Counted from the stretch's first letter, positions 49,830-59,827 are shown. The stretch is DNA of 64,000 nucleotides from Orlajensenia stereocauli (GCF_039548895.1 NZ_JBCLVG010000001.1); one strand, 5' to 3'. Numbers and translations: made by a program. The notes: generated from the sequence alone by a model not told the origin.

Positions 49830-52051
49830 CCTCGACCGACGCCTCGTCAGGTTCCGTCGGCGCGCCGACGAGCCCGCTCGACGCGCCGTTGGCGACGGTG
49901 CTGGCGCCGCGAACGGCCACGCCGCTGGCGAAGGCCTTCGGCATCCGCACCGTCGGAGACCTGCTCAGCCACTACCCGCGCCGCTACGCACGTCGCGGCG
50001 AACTGACGGCCCTCGATCGTCTGCCCCTCGATGAGAACGTGACCATCGTCGCCGAGGTGCGCGAGGTGCGTGGGCGCTCGATGAAGAACCGTCGCGGCAA
50101 CATCCTCGAGGTGTCCATCTCCGATGGTGCCGGCATCCTGACCCTCACCTTCTTCAACCAGGGCTGGCGTGAGAAGGAGCTGCGGCCGGGCGTCCGCGGA
50201 GTCTTCGCGGGGAAGGTCACCGCCTACCGCAGTGCCCTGCAGTTGGCGCACCCCGACTACGAGCTCTTCGACGACGACTCCGTGGCGCTCAGCGGGGTGA
50301 ACGATCCCGATGCGGGCAAGCGCTGGTCGGAGATGCCGATCCCGATCTACCCGGCGACGGGAAGCCTGTCGAGCTGGAACATCGCTAAGGCCATCGCCAC
50401 CACCCTCGACGGCCTGCGCGGGGTGGGGGATGCGGTTCCCGCGGCCGTGCGCGAGGAGCAGGGGCTGCTCGCCCACGCCATGGCGCTCGAACTCGTGCAC
50501 CGACCGCAGACCGACTCCGACTGGAGACGGGCTCGCGACAGCCTGCGTTTCGCCGAGGCGTTCGTGCTCCAGGCCGCACTGCTGCAGGAGCGCGCCATCC
50601 ACCGTGCCTCGGCGACGACGGCCAGGGTGCCGCGAGCCGGCGGCTACCTCGAGCGCTTCGACGGCATCCTGCCGTTCACCCTCACGGCCGACCAGGAGGA
50701 GGTGGGAGACGAGATCGCCGGCGACCTCGCCGCGACGGCTCCCATGAACCGCCTCGTGCAGGGCGAGGTCGGTTCGGGCAAGACCCTCGTCGCCCTCCGC
50801 GCCATGCTCGCCGTCGCGGAGTCGGGTGGGCAGGCGGCACTGCTCGCACCCACCGAGGTGCTCGCGGCGCAGCACCTGCGTTCGATCGCGCGCACCCTGG
50901 GCCCCGATCTGTCGGCCGAGCTCATGCCCACCCTCATCACAGGGCAACTCTCGGCCGCTGAGCGCCGGAAAGCGCTGCTGCGGGCCGTCTCCGGCCAATC
51001 GCGCATCGTGGTCGGCACCCACGCCCTGCTCGGCGAGTCCGTGTCGTTCTACGACCTCGGCCTCGTGGTCATCGACGAGCAGCACCGCTTCGGCGTCGAC
51101 CAGCGCGAGGCGCTGCGCCTCAAGGGTGCCACGCCTCCGCACGTGCTCGTCCTCACGGCCACGCCGATCCCGCGCACCGTCGCCATGACGGTGTTCGGCG
51201 ACCTCGACGTGAGCGTCATCCGCGAGCTCCCGGCGGGTCGATCAGGCATCGAGTCGTTCGTCGTGCCCCTGGCCGAGAAACCGGGTTGGTGGAACCGGGT
51301 CTGGACGCGCACGGCCGAAGAGCTCGCCCTCGGTCGGCAGGCATTCGTGGTCTGCCCGGCCATCGATGCCAAGCAGCCGGAGGAGGGCGAGGATCTCGGC
51401 GGCGAGCTCGACGAGACCGAGGCCGAGACCAAGGCGCCGCTGGCGTCGGTGACCGCCACTCTCGAGTCCCTCCGGAGCCACCCCGATCTCGCCGGCCGCC
51501 GGATCGAGGCACTGCACGGTCGCATGTCGAGTGACGAGAAGGATGCCGTCATGCAGGCGTTCGCGGCCGGCGCCATCGACGTGCTCGTGGCCACGACGGT
51601 CATCGAGGTCGGCGTCGACGTTCCGAATGCCTCGACCATGGTGGTGCTGGACGCCGAGCGGTTCGGCGTCTCGCAGCTGCACCAGCTGCGCGGCCGCGTC
51701 GGCCGCGGCTCGGTTCCCGGACTCTGCCTCCTCGTGACGAACGCCGCCGAGGAGTCGCTCGGGCGCCAGCGCGTCGATGCCGTCGCCGCCACCCTCGACG
51801 GCTTCGAGCTCGCCCAGGCCGACCTCGAGCTCCGCCGCGAAGGCGACGTGCTGGGTGGGCTGCAGTCAGGCGGGCGCTCGTCGCTGCGACTGCTGCGCGT
51901 CGCCAAGGACGGCGAGATCATCGCCGACGCGCGTCGAGCCGTGCAGGAGATCCTCGACGTCGACCCGGCGTTCGCCGATCACCCCGACCTGCGCGAGGCC
52001 GTCGCCCGCCGACTCGACGAGTCCGAGCGCGAGTACCTCAACAAGGCCTGA
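49826..52051 (+). CDS. recG: ATP-dependent DNA helicase RecG
   Basis: 741 residues, a superfamily 2 helicase that remodels stalled forks and Holliday junctions. The N-terminal wedge OB domain is at 1-200. Walker A is GEVGSGKTLVALRA (about 313), then DEQH in VVIDEQHRFGVDQREAL (about 413), TATPIPRTVAM, and the C-terminal LHGRMSSDEKDAVM, ATTVIEVGVDVPNASTMV, QLRGRVGRG. An acidic insert (EEGEDLGGELDETEAE) is in the helicase lobe. Confidence 0.96.
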   Translation: MTSTDASSGSVGAPTSPLDAPLATVLAPRTATPLAKAFGIRTVGDLLSHYPRRYARRGELTALDRLPLDENVTIVAEVREVRGRSMKNRRGNILEVSISDGAGILTLTFFNQGWREKELRPGVRGVFAGKVTAYRSALQLAHPDYELFDDDSVALSGVNDPDAGKRWSEMPIPIYPATGSLSSWNIAKAIATTLDGLRGVGDAVPAAVREEQGLLAHAMALELVHRPQTDSDWRRARDSLRFAEAFVLQAALLQERAIHRASATTARVPRAGGYLERFDGILPFTLTADQEEVGDEIAGDLAATAPMNRLVQGEVGSGKTLVALRAMLAVAESGGQAALLAPTEVLAAQHLRSIARTLGPDLSAELMPTLITGQLSAAERRKALLRAVSGQSRIVVGTHALLGESVSFYDLGLVVIDEQHRFGVDQREALRLKGATPPHVLVLTATPIPRTVAMTVFGDLDVSVIRELPAGRSGIESFVVPLAEKPGWWNRVWTRTAEELALGRQAFVVCPAIDAKQPEEGEDLGGELDETEAETKAPLASVTATLESLRSHPDLAGRRIEALHGRMSSDEKDAVMQAFAAGAIDVLVATTVIEVGVDVPNASTMVVLDAERFGVSQLHQLRGRVGRGSVPGLCLLVTNAAEESLGRQRVDAVAATLDGFELAQADLELRREGDVLGGLQSGGRSSLRLLRVAKDGEIIADARRAVQEILDVDPAFADHPDLREAVARRLDESEREYLNKA

Positions 52052-52120
52052 CGACCCCTGTTCGGGATTCACACCCGCTCTCCAGCAGAGGAGTCATGCC
52101 GAAAGGCTAGGGTGAATCCC

Positions 52121-52609
52121 ATGCGCAGGATCGCCGTCGTTCCCGGTTCGTTCGACCCAGCCACATTGGGTCACCTCGACGTGATCGAGCGTGCCGCCGG
52201 CCTGTTCGACGAGCTGCACGTGCTCGTCGTGCACAATCCGGACAAGAATGCCCTGCTCCCCATCGCCCAGCGGGTCAGCCTGCTGGAACGGGCCATCGCC
52301 GACTCCGGTGCCGGCGGGAACATCGTGGTCGCGTCGTGGAGTGTCGGCCTGCTCGTCGACTACTGCACCGAGGTCGGGGCATCCGTACTGGTGAAGGGGA
52401 TCCGCTCGCAGGTCGATGTGGCCTACGAGACCCCGATGGCGATCGTCAACCGCAATCTCGCCGGCGTGGAGACCATCTTCATGCTCCCCGATCCTGCACA
52501 CGCCCACGTGTCCAGTTCCCTCGTCCGACAGGTCGCGGCTCTCGGGGGCGACGTGGCCCCCTACGTTCCGCGGGCTGTCGCCGATTTCCTCCAGGGGTCA
52601 CTCCGATGA
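52121..52609 (+). CDS. coaD: Phosphopantetheine adenylyltransferase
   Basis: 162 residues, the usual size. The nucleotidyltransferase HxGH motif is in VPGSFDPATLGHLDVIERA, and the ISSTxIR-like region is VSSSLVRQVAALGGDVAPYVP. It makes dephospho-CoA from 4'-phosphopantetheine. The ATG is 7 bases after TAGGGT (52108-52113), hence leaderless. It overlaps the MoxR gene by 4 bases. Confidence 0.96.
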   Translation: MRRIAVVPGSFDPATLGHLDVIERAAGLFDELHVLVVHNPDKNALLPIAQRVSLLERAIADSGAGGNIVVASWSVGLLVDYCTEVGASVLVKGIRSQVDVAYETPMAIVNRNLAGVETIFMLPDPAHAHVSSSLVRQVAALGGDVAPYVPRAVADFLQGSLR

Positions 52610-53646
52610 ACAGCTCAGCCACCCGAATCCCCACCGACTCGTCGGTGGCCACAGCCGACGACACCGTCGCCATGCCCCTCGACGAGGTGCTGCGGCACGC
52701 CAACGCGATCATCGCGAACGTCGAGAGCGTCATCGCAGGCAAGCACGCCGCCGTGCGCACGGCGCTCACGGTTCTGCTCGCCGAAGGACACCTGCTCATC
52801 GAGGACGTCCCCGGCGTCGGCAAGACGATGCTGGCGAAGGCGCTGGCGAAGTCCGTCGACAGCACGGTCAGCCGCATCCAGTTCACGCCCGACCTGCTGC
52901 CCAGCGATGTCACCGGCGTCTCGATGTACAACCAGGCCGAGCGGCGCTTCGAGTTCAAGCCCGGTGCCGTCTTCGCGAACATCGTCATCGGCGACGAGAT
53001 CAACCGGGCCTCTCCCAAGACGCAGTCGGCTCTGCTCGAGTGCATGGAGGAGCGCCAGGTCACCGTCGACGGAACCACGTACCTGCTCTCGACGCCGTTC
53101 ACCGTCGTCGCCACGCAGAACCCGATCGAGATGGAGGGCACGTACGCCCTTCCCGAGGCGCAGCGCGACAGGTTCATGGCCCGCATCTCGATGGGGTATC
53201 CGGACACCGAGAACGAGGTGGAGATGCTCAACACGCGCGACGTCACGAGCCCTCTCGAGCAGATCGGTGCCGTCGTCGACCTCGAGCAGCTGCGGGCGAT
53301 GATGTCGTCGGCCAGGGGAGTGTTCGCCGCTCCCGGCGTCAAGGAGTACGCCGTGGCCCTCGTGCGGGCGACCCGCGACGACCGCGACCTGCGACTCGGA
53401 GGCAGCCCTCGGGCCACGCTGCAGCTCATCCGCGCCGCCAAGGCGCATGCCGCACTCCAGGGCCGCGACTTCGTGCTGCCGGACGACATCGACGAGCTCG
53501 CCGTCGCCGTCCTCGGGCACAGGCTCGTCCCCACCAGCCGTGCCCTCGGGCATCACCACCAGGACAGCTCGGCGCTCATCGAGGAGATCGTGCTCCGCAT
53601 CGTCTCCGAGACCGCGGTGCCGCTCGGAAACCAGAAGCGGTCCTGA
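52606..53646 (+). CDS. MoxR family AAA ATPase
   Basis: 346 residues. Walker A: VPGVGKTMLAKALAKSV; Walker B: IVIGDEINRASPKTQSALLECMEERQVTV, the MoxR signature; sensor 1: FTVVATQNPIEMEGTYALPEAQRDRF. MoxR ATPases act as chaperones for neighbouring VWA or DUF58 proteins. It is followed 8 bases later by a DUF58 gene and then a transglutaminase, a widely conserved trio. Starts within the coaD stop. Confidence 0.92.
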   Translation: MNSSATRIPTDSSVATADDTVAMPLDEVLRHANAIIANVESVIAGKHAAVRTALTVLLAEGHLLIEDVPGVGKTMLAKALAKSVDSTVSRIQFTPDLLPSDVTGVSMYNQAERRFEFKPGAVFANIVIGDEINRASPKTQSALLECMEERQVTVDGTTYLLSTPFTVVATQNPIEMEGTYALPEAQRDRFMARISMGYPDTENEVEMLNTRDVTSPLEQIGAVVDLEQLRAMMSSARGVFAAPGVKEYAVALVRATRDDRDLRLGGSPRATLQLIRAAKAHAALQGRDFVLPDDIDELAVAVLGHRLVPTSRALGHHHQDSSALIEEIVLRIVSETAVPLGNQKRS

Positions 53647-53654
53647 TCCGCACG

Positions 53655-54998
53655 ATGGCCGACGACGTCCGTTCCCAGAAGCTGTGGTGGCCACGCCCGA
53701 CCGTGCGCGGCTGGGCCTTCCTCGCGGCGGGCATCGCTATGTTCCTGTACGGACTGTTCCTCGAGCGCCGTGACGCCCTCTTCGTCGCCTGCTTCCTGAT
53801 CGCCATTCCGCTCGTCGCCATGGGCTATGTGCTCGTGCGACGGATGCGGGTGCACGTCACGCGCTCGTTCTCCCCGGTGATCGTGCCCGCCGGGAGCGAG
53901 GCCGTGGTCTCGCTGGTGGTCCAGAACCTCTCGCTGCGCCCGAGCTACGGCGCGCGCTGGCGCGATCAGGCGGAATCCGGCATCTCCGTTCCGGCGAGCG
54001 CCCTCATGCCGAGCCTCGGGCGCCACGGACGGGTCGACGAGGGCGACACTGCCCGTCTGGAGTACACCCTCACCCCGCGCCGCCGCGGAGTGTTCGGCAT
54101 CGGACCGCTCATCCTCGACCGTGCCGACCCCTTCGGGCTCGCATCCGGAGAGCAGACGGCCGGAGTTCCGCACGACCTCGTCGTGACACCGCGCGTGAGT
54201 CCGCTGCCGGGGAACGCGCTGTCGCTCACCAACGGGGACGGCAGCATGCACGAGCTGCTGCGTCATTCGAACCCGAATTCCGACGAGCTGATCGCCCGCG
54301 AGTATCGCCCCGGCGACCCGCTGCGGCGCATGAACTGGCCGGCCACAGCGCGTCACGGCGAGCTCATGGTGCGTCAGGAGGAGCAGCGCAGCAACCCCGA
54401 GGCCCGGCTCATTCTCGACACCACCCACTCGGTCGGCGTGCGCGGCGGCTCCAACATCACACGACCTCGCCTCGACGGCGCCTTCGAGCTCTCGCTCGAG
54501 ATGGCGGCATCCATCGGCATCCACCTGCTCGATGCCGGGTTCAGGCTCGACGTGATCGAGACCGGCGCGAGCCAGCTCTCGCCAGCCACGGACCGCGTCC
54601 GAGGCGGCCTGCGTGGCGACACCCCGACGCCGTACAGGCTCCCTGCCGGCGATCGCGACCTGCTCGAGGGCCTCGCGAACCTCGTGCTCCCCGCGAGCGG
54701 AGGCGACCGCGACACACGCGCCGATTCCCCGGGCAGTGCCATCCGGAACCCGGGCAACAGGTTGCCGACCTTCGCCGTCCTGATCGACGTCGATGTGAGG
54801 GAGGCGCAGGAGCTCGCAGCGCTCCGGCCGTACTGCGAGCCCGCCATCGCCTTCGTGGTCGACACAGTCGCCCCGGTGGTCGTCGAGCAGCTCGAGGACG
54901 CGGGCTGGCGGTGCGTGCAGCTGCGCAACGCCCGCGGTATCGCCCAGGCCTGGGAGCAGACCGGACGCGAGCGGAGGCCCGTCGATGAGCCGGTCTGA
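53655..54998 (+). CDS. DUF58 domain protein
   Basis: 447 residues. Two N-terminal transmembrane helices (about 16-60) are followed by a beta domain and the DUF58 signature EYRPGDPLRRMNWPATARHGELMVRQ (about 216-241), then a degenerate VWA-like region. It is the partner of the MoxR ATPase upstream and overlaps the transglutaminase gene by 14 bases. Probably part of a membrane complex; exact role unknown. Confidence 0.88.
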   Translation: MADDVRSQKLWWPRPTVRGWAFLAAGIAMFLYGLFLERRDALFVACFLIAIPLVAMGYVLVRRMRVHVTRSFSPVIVPAGSEAVVSLVVQNLSLRPSYGARWRDQAESGISVPASALMPSLGRHGRVDEGDTARLEYTLTPRRRGVFGIGPLILDRADPFGLASGEQTAGVPHDLVVTPRVSPLPGNALSLTNGDGSMHELLRHSNPNSDELIAREYRPGDPLRRMNWPATARHGELMVRQEEQRSNPEARLILDTTHSVGVRGGSNITRPRLDGAFELSLEMAASIGIHLLDAGFRLDVIETGASQLSPATDRVRGGLRGDTPTPYRLPAGDRDLLEGLANLVLPASGGDRDTRADSPGSAIRNPGNRLPTFAVLIDVDVREAQELAALRPYCEPAIAFVVDTVAPVVVEQLEDAGWRCVQLRNARGIAQAWEQTGRERRPVDEPV

Positions 54999-57315
54999 GA
55001 CGACGCCGCGCTTCGCCGAGCGCGGCCGCAACTACTGGGCTCTCACTGGCGCCCTGGTCGTGCTGCTGCTCGTCGCGTCGATGGCGCTCGGCCCCGTGCT
55101 GCGGGGATCGAGCTGGTGGTGGGTGATGGCCGCTGTCTCCGCGATCACCCTCGTCTCCGCTGGGGCGTTCCGGAATCTGGGATGGGCGCGCTCGGTCGTG
55201 CCGCTCGCCGCCGGCGGGGTGCTGCTGGTGACGCTCACACTGTTCTTCGGAGACGGGTCGGGTCTGCTCTGGCTCGTCCCCACCCCGGGCACCGTCGAGC
55301 AGTGGGGCGGCCTGGCCGAGGCCGGCATGCTGTCCATCCAGCAGCAGGCGGTTCCGGCCGTCGTCTACCCGGGCATCCTGTTCCTGCTCGCCGTCGGCGC
55401 CGGCCTGCTGGCGATCGCACTCGACACCGTGGCGATCACGCTGCGCTTCCCCGCGATCGCCGGCGCGCTCATCCTCATCCCCGTGTCGGTTCCGGCCCTC
55501 ATCACCAAGTCGGGAACGGATCTCGCGGCGCTCGTGCTCACGGCCTGCGCCTACCTGCTCCTGCTGCGCGTCGATGTGCGCATCCGTCGTCGCAGTGAAG
55601 CGGCCACCCGCGACCGCGGCCGCGCCGCTCCCCGCAGCAGCGGCCCGGAACGACGCGGGCCCGGGCCGGTCTGGGGCTCGCTGGGAGTCGGGGCCATCGC
55701 CATTGTCTCGGCGCTCGTGCTCTCGGCCGCCACCCCGGCTCTCTCCGATTCCTCCGTCATCTCCAACAAGCAGACCGGCGTACTGTTCGGGTCCGGTGTG
55801 AGTCCGCTGATCGACCTCGGCCAGGACCTGCGCCGGCCCGAGGCGTCCCTGGCGATGCACTACGCCACGACGGCGGACGACCAGCCCTACTTCAAGCTGC
55901 TCACCCTCGATTCCTTCTCGGAGGACCTCGAGTGGGTGGCCGGGCGCGGAGCCACCGACATCACCAACACCGTTGACGAGTTCGGCGACCCTGAGGGGTT
56001 GACGGATGCCGTCGAGCGCGACGATATCAGCACGACGGTGCAGGTCGACACCGTCATCAGCTCCTGGCTTCCCGTGCCGTACCCTGCGACGAGCATCGAC
56101 GGACTCGACGGCGACTGGCAGTGGGACGACGGCGCCCTGACTGTGTCGAGCGACAAGTCCACGACGCAGGGCCAGAGCTACAAGGTCGCAGGACTCGAGC
56201 TGAAGCCGACGGCCGAACAGCTGCGCGACAGCGGCACCGACTATCCCGCCGCCATTCAGCGATACCTCGAGCTGCCGGAGAACGCCCCGGCCATCATCGG
56301 CGAGCTCGCCGCCGAGGAGACCGCGAACGTCACGAACCCCTATGACGCGGCGATCGCACTCCAGCGCTACTTCCGGAGCAGCGCCTACGCCTACTCGACC
56401 GAGGCTCCGGTCGACGAGGGCTACGACGGCGGCAGCCTCGACGTCATCGCCCGCTTCCTCGACGTGAAGAAGGGCTACTGCATCCACTTCGCCTCGGCGA
56501 TGGCCGTCATGGCGAGGAGCCTCGGCATCCCGTCGCGCATAGCGCTCGGCTACCTTCCCGGCGAGAGCACGCGCGACACCATGGAGGGCCTGCCGCGCTG
56601 GAACGTGACGACGCACGACCTGCACACCTGGCCCGAGCTCTACTTCCCCGGCGTGGGTTGGGTGCCCTTCGAGCCGACGACGGGCCGCGGGTCGATTCCC
56701 GACTACGCGCGTGGCGTCGGACAGGCGTCGACTGCCCCGCTCGCGCCGTCGACGAACGACCAGGCGAACCGCGACGCCGCGCTGCAGGACCGCGAGCAGA
56801 ACGCGGGTGGGGCCGTTACAGCGGCGCAGGTCTCCCTGCTCTGGCTCCAGGTGTCGCTCGTCGTGCTGGGCGCGGCGCTGATCCTGCTGCTCCCGTTCCT
56901 CATCCGCACAGTCGGCCGCCTGCAGCGCCGCCGACGAGTCGCATCCGGTCGGGCCTCACCGTCGCTGCTCTGGCGCGAACTCGTCGATTCCGCTGTCGAT
57001 CTCGGGCTCGGTGTGCCCGATACCGAGACCGCGCGGCATCTTGCCAGCCGGCTGTCAGCATCCGGTGGTCTGACGGATGCCGTGGCCGCTGCGCTCGAGC
57101 GCCTGCGCGACGCCGTCGAACACGAGCGCTACGCGCGTCCCGGCGCGGAAGCCCGGCATCGCAACGAGGCACTCGTCGACGACCTGGATGCCGTGCTGGC
57201 ATCGCTGCGCTCCGGAGTCGACGTGCGCGCTCGCCTGCGCGCCGCGCTCCTGCCACGCTCGCTGCGTCCCGAGGCATTCGGGCCCGGCCGCGGAAGAAGT
57301 GCCGCCGCCGCGTAG
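54985..57315 (+). CDS. TgpA-like transglutaminase domain membrane protein
   Basis: 776 residues: about six N-terminal transmembrane helices, a large extracellular part, and one helix near 616-638. The cysteine-protease-like transglutaminase core has Cys in KKGYCIHFASAMAVMARSLGIPSR (about 497), His in TTHDLHTWPELYFPG and Asp/Glu in WVPFEPTTGRG. A cytoplasmic DUF4129-like C-terminus follows (RELVDSAVDLGLGVPDTETARHLASRL). Third gene of the MoxR-DUF58-transglutaminase set. Substrate unknown. Confidence 0.9.
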   Translation: MSRSETTPRFAERGRNYWALTGALVVLLLVASMALGPVLRGSSWWWVMAAVSAITLVSAGAFRNLGWARSVVPLAAGGVLLVTLTLFFGDGSGLLWLVPTPGTVEQWGGLAEAGMLSIQQQAVPAVVYPGILFLLAVGAGLLAIALDTVAITLRFPAIAGALILIPVSVPALITKSGTDLAALVLTACAYLLLLRVDVRIRRRSEAATRDRGRAAPRSSGPERRGPGPVWGSLGVGAIAIVSALVLSAATPALSDSSVISNKQTGVLFGSGVSPLIDLGQDLRRPEASLAMHYATTADDQPYFKLLTLDSFSEDLEWVAGRGATDITNTVDEFGDPEGLTDAVERDDISTTVQVDTVISSWLPVPYPATSIDGLDGDWQWDDGALTVSSDKSTTQGQSYKVAGLELKPTAEQLRDSGTDYPAAIQRYLELPENAPAIIGELAAEETANVTNPYDAAIALQRYFRSSAYAYSTEAPVDEGYDGGSLDVIARFLDVKKGYCIHFASAMAVMARSLGIPSRIALGYLPGESTRDTMEGLPRWNVTTHDLHTWPELYFPGVGWVPFEPTTGRGSIPDYARGVGQASTAPLAPSTNDQANRDAALQDREQNAGGAVTAAQVSLLWLQVSLVVLGAALILLLPFLIRTVGRLQRRRRVASGRASPSLLWRELVDSAVDLGLGVPDTETARHLASRLSASGGLTDAVAAALERLRDAVEHERYARPGAEARHRNEALVDDLDAVLASLRSGVDVRARLRAALLPRSLRPEAFGPGRGRSAAAA

Positions 57316-57326
57316 AATCGATCCTC

Positions 57327-57896
57327 GTGAGCAAGTTCGAGAAGACCCCGTACATGGTCAACGTCCGTGACCTCCTGCACCGCCCCGGTGAGATGCGCGA
57401 GCACGACCTGACCATCCCGTTGACCGAGGACATGGGGGAGGGCCTGGTGGCGGTGCGCTCCGGCCAATCCGTCGATGTCGACGTACGCCTGGAGTCGGTG
57501 CACGAGGGCGTTCTGGTCTCCGCCGACGTGTCCGCGACGGCCGATGGAGAGTGCGGCCGATGCCTCACAGACATCTCCCTGCCTGTCGAAGTCGAGTTTC
57601 AGGAGCTTTTCGCGTATTCTTCTGGAGAAGCTTTCGAGTATGAGGTTCAAGACGACCACGTGGATCTTGAATCACTCATCAGGGATGCGGTGGTGCTAGC
57701 ACTTCCGTTCCAGCCGGTGTGTCGGCCTGATTGCCCCGGTCTCGATCCCGAGACAGGGCTGCGGATCGAAGAACACCCGGAACTCGGTGAACGAGTGCAG
57801 CATGACCCGCGATGGGCCGCGCTTGCAGGCCTGGGAGCTTCCTCAGACATCAGCGACAGCTCTCAGGAGCGCGCTGAACAGCAGAAAGAGAGTTGA
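57327..57896 (+). CDS. YceD/DUF177 family protein
   Basis: 189 residues. A four-cysteine pattern (C-x2-C in DGECGRCLTD and C-x3-C in QPVCRPDCPGL) marks the family, along with the acidic middle. Almost always placed directly before rpmF, as here (3-base gap), and linked to 23S rRNA/ribosome assembly in bacteria and plastids. The GTG start is 8 bases after TAGAAT (57313-57318), a leaderless pattern. Confidence 0.9.
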   Translation: MSKFEKTPYMVNVRDLLHRPGEMREHDLTIPLTEDMGEGLVAVRSGQSVDVDVRLESVHEGVLVSADVSATADGECGRCLTDISLPVEVEFQELFAYSSGEAFEYEVQDDHVDLESLIRDAVVLALPFQPVCRPDCPGLDPETGLRIEEHPELGERVQHDPRWAALAGLGASSDISDSSQERAEQQKES

Positions 57897-57899
57897 ATC

Positions 57900-58103
57900 A
57901 TGGCTGTTCCCAAGCGGAAGAAGTCTCGCAGCAACACCCACTCGCGTCGTTCGCAGTGGAAGGCCGAGGTCCCCACGCTCGTCAAGACCGTCGAGAACGG
58001 CAAGGTCACCTACAGCCTTCCGCACCGCGCCAAGGTCGTCGAGGACTCCGCAGGCACCGCCCTGTTCCTCGAGTACAAGGGCCGCAAGGTCGCCGACGTC
58101 TGA
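57900..58103 (+). CDS. rpmF: 50S ribosomal protein L32
   Basis: 67 residues beginning MAVPKRKKSRSNTHSRRSQWK, the L32 signature. The zinc-binding cysteines found in many L32 proteins are absent; this is a C-minus form, as is frequent in actinobacteria. Co-transcribed with the YceD gene. Confidence 0.97.
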   Translation: MAVPKRKKSRSNTHSRRSQWKAEVPTLVKTVENGKVTYSLPHRAKVVEDSAGTALFLEYKGRKVADV

Positions 58104-58177
58104 ATCGATCGTCAGGATCGCGGGCTGACGGCAACGTCGGCCCGCGCCTTTCGTTTCGGACTTCGGACATCGCACTC

Positions 58178-58894
58178 GTGAGTACCTCGGAGAAGCCTCC
58201 GGAGGGCCTGCTCGCACAGCTCGGCATCGCACTCGATGCCGAGCTGTTCGAGCTCGCCCTGACGCATCGCTCGTACGCGTACGAGCACGGTGGCATCCCG
58301 ACGAACGAGCGACTCGAGTTCCTGGGCGACTCGATTCTCGGGCAGGCCGTCACGGTCATGCTCTACCGCGAGTACCCCACGCTCGAGGAGGGTGAACTCG
58401 CCAAGCGGCGAGCGAGCCTCGTGAGCAGTGCCGCCCTCGCCGAGGTCGCGCGTCAGAACGACGTCGGCAGCTACGTGCGGCTCGGTCGCGGGGAGACCAG
58501 GACCGGCGGGCGCGACAAGGCGTCGATCCTCGCCGACACGGTCGAGGCCATCATCGGCGCCGTGTATCTCGATCGTGGCGGTGACGTCGCGACGGCTTTC
58601 GTGCTGCGCATCATCGATCCTCTGCTCACCGACCCCGATCGCTTCGGTGCGTCGATGGATCCGAAGACCAGCCTGCAGGAGAGCGCCGCCCGCCACGGAA
58701 AGACGGCACCCGCGTACTCCATCAGCGAGAGCGGCCCGGATCACTCCAAGGTGTTCGTCGCGACTGTCACCGTCGGCGACGTCACGGCGACGGGCGAGGG
58801 CACCAGCAAGAAGCACGCCGAGATGGCCGCGGCCCTCGAGGCGTGGTCACTGCTCGACGGTGCCGCTGCGAAGTCCTCCAGCTCGGCGAAGTAG
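58178..58894 (+). CDS. rnc: Ribonuclease III
   Basis: 238 residues. The catalytic signature is NERLEFLGDSILGQAV (about 45-60), with the second acidic site in DTVEAIIGAVYLDRGG; the C-terminal double-stranded-RNA domain has DPKTSLQESAARHG and TGEGTSKKHAEMAAALEAW. Processes rRNA precursors and structured mRNAs. GTG 58178 is the best start. Followed by mutM 7 bases later. Confidence 0.95.
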   Translation: MSTSEKPPEGLLAQLGIALDAELFELALTHRSYAYEHGGIPTNERLEFLGDSILGQAVTVMLYREYPTLEEGELAKRRASLVSSAALAEVARQNDVGSYVRLGRGETRTGGRDKASILADTVEAIIGAVYLDRGGDVATAFVLRIIDPLLTDPDRFGASMDPKTSLQESAARHGKTAPAYSISESGPDHSKVFVATVTVGDVTATGEGTSKKHAEMAAALEAWSLLDGAAAKSSSSAK

Positions 58895-58901
58895 CGCCGG
58901 C

Positions 58902-59825
58902 GTGCCCGAACTGCCCGAGGTCGAGGTCGTCCGAGCCGGCCTCGAACCCGCTGTGACAGGTGCGGTCATCGCCGGTGTCGAGGTGTTCGAGCCGCGTTCG
59001 CTCAAGAGGCACGTCGTCTCCCGCGGCCCGTTCGTCGACCTCGTCGAGGGGCGACGGATGCTGGCAGCCGTGCGCCGCGGCAAGTTCCTGTGGCTGCCGC
59101 TCGACTCCGGCGACGCCCTCGTCACGCACCTCGGCATGAGCGGGCAGGTGCTGTTGCGGACGCCGGGGTTCGAGGAGACCGGACTCCTGCGCATCCGTCT
59201 GCACCTCGACCACCCGGAGCACGGCGAGCTCTGGGTGAACTTCGTCGACCAGCGCATCTTCGGCTCGATGGCCGTCGACGCCATGGTGCCCACCGAAGAC
59301 GGTGCCGTCGCGGGCTACGGGGGAGCGGCATCCGGGGAATGGGAACGATCGATCCCGAGCCAGGTCGCGCACATCGCGCGGGACCCGCTCGATCCGGCGT
59401 TCTCCGACCTGGCCTTCCTGGCGGCTCTCGCACGTACGCGCACGGGAATCAAGCGTTCGCTGCTCAACCAGAACCTGGTGAGCGGCATCGGCAACATCTA
59501 CGCCGACGAGGCCCTGTGGGCCGCGAAGGTGCACTACGACATCCCGTCGGCGTCGCTGTCGCGGGCGAAGGCGCGCCAGCTGCTGACCGAGGTTCGGCAC
59601 GTCCTGCAGAAGGCCCTGGCCGAGGGCGGCACCAGCTTCGATGCGCAGTACGTCAATGTGAACGGGGCGTCAGGCTACTTCTCGCACTCGCTGAACGCGT
59701 ACGGCCAGCAGGGAGAGCCATGCCCGCGCTGCCGAACTCCCATCGTGCGCGAGACCTTCATGAACCGCGGCTCGCACTTCTGCCCGCGCTGCCAACGCAG
59801 GCCGCGCCTTCCGGCCGTCGGCTGA
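58902..59825 (+). CDS. mutM: Formamidopyrimidine-DNA glycosylase
   Basis: 307 residues. The mature N-terminus PELPEVE supplies the catalytic proline and glutamate; LTHLGMSGQVLL and the H2TH stretch NLVSGIGNIYADEALW follow, then a C-terminal zinc finger (CPRCRTPIVRETFMNRGSHFCPRC). Removes oxidised purines, mainly 8-oxoguanine, and nicks the strand. A GTG start gives the required Met-Pro-Glu. Confidence 0.96.
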   Translation: MPELPEVEVVRAGLEPAVTGAVIAGVEVFEPRSLKRHVVSRGPFVDLVEGRRMLAAVRRGKFLWLPLDSGDALVTHLGMSGQVLLRTPGFEETGLLRIRLHLDHPEHGELWVNFVDQRIFGSMAVDAMVPTEDGAVAGYGGAASGEWERSIPSQVAHIARDPLDPAFSDLAFLAALARTRTGIKRSLLNQNLVSGIGNIYADEALWAAKVHYDIPSASLSRAKARQLLTEVRHVLQKALAEGGTSFDAQYVNVNGASGYFSHSLNAYGQQGEPCPRCRTPIVRETFMNRGSHFCPRCQRRPRLPAVG

Positions 59826-59827
59826 CC

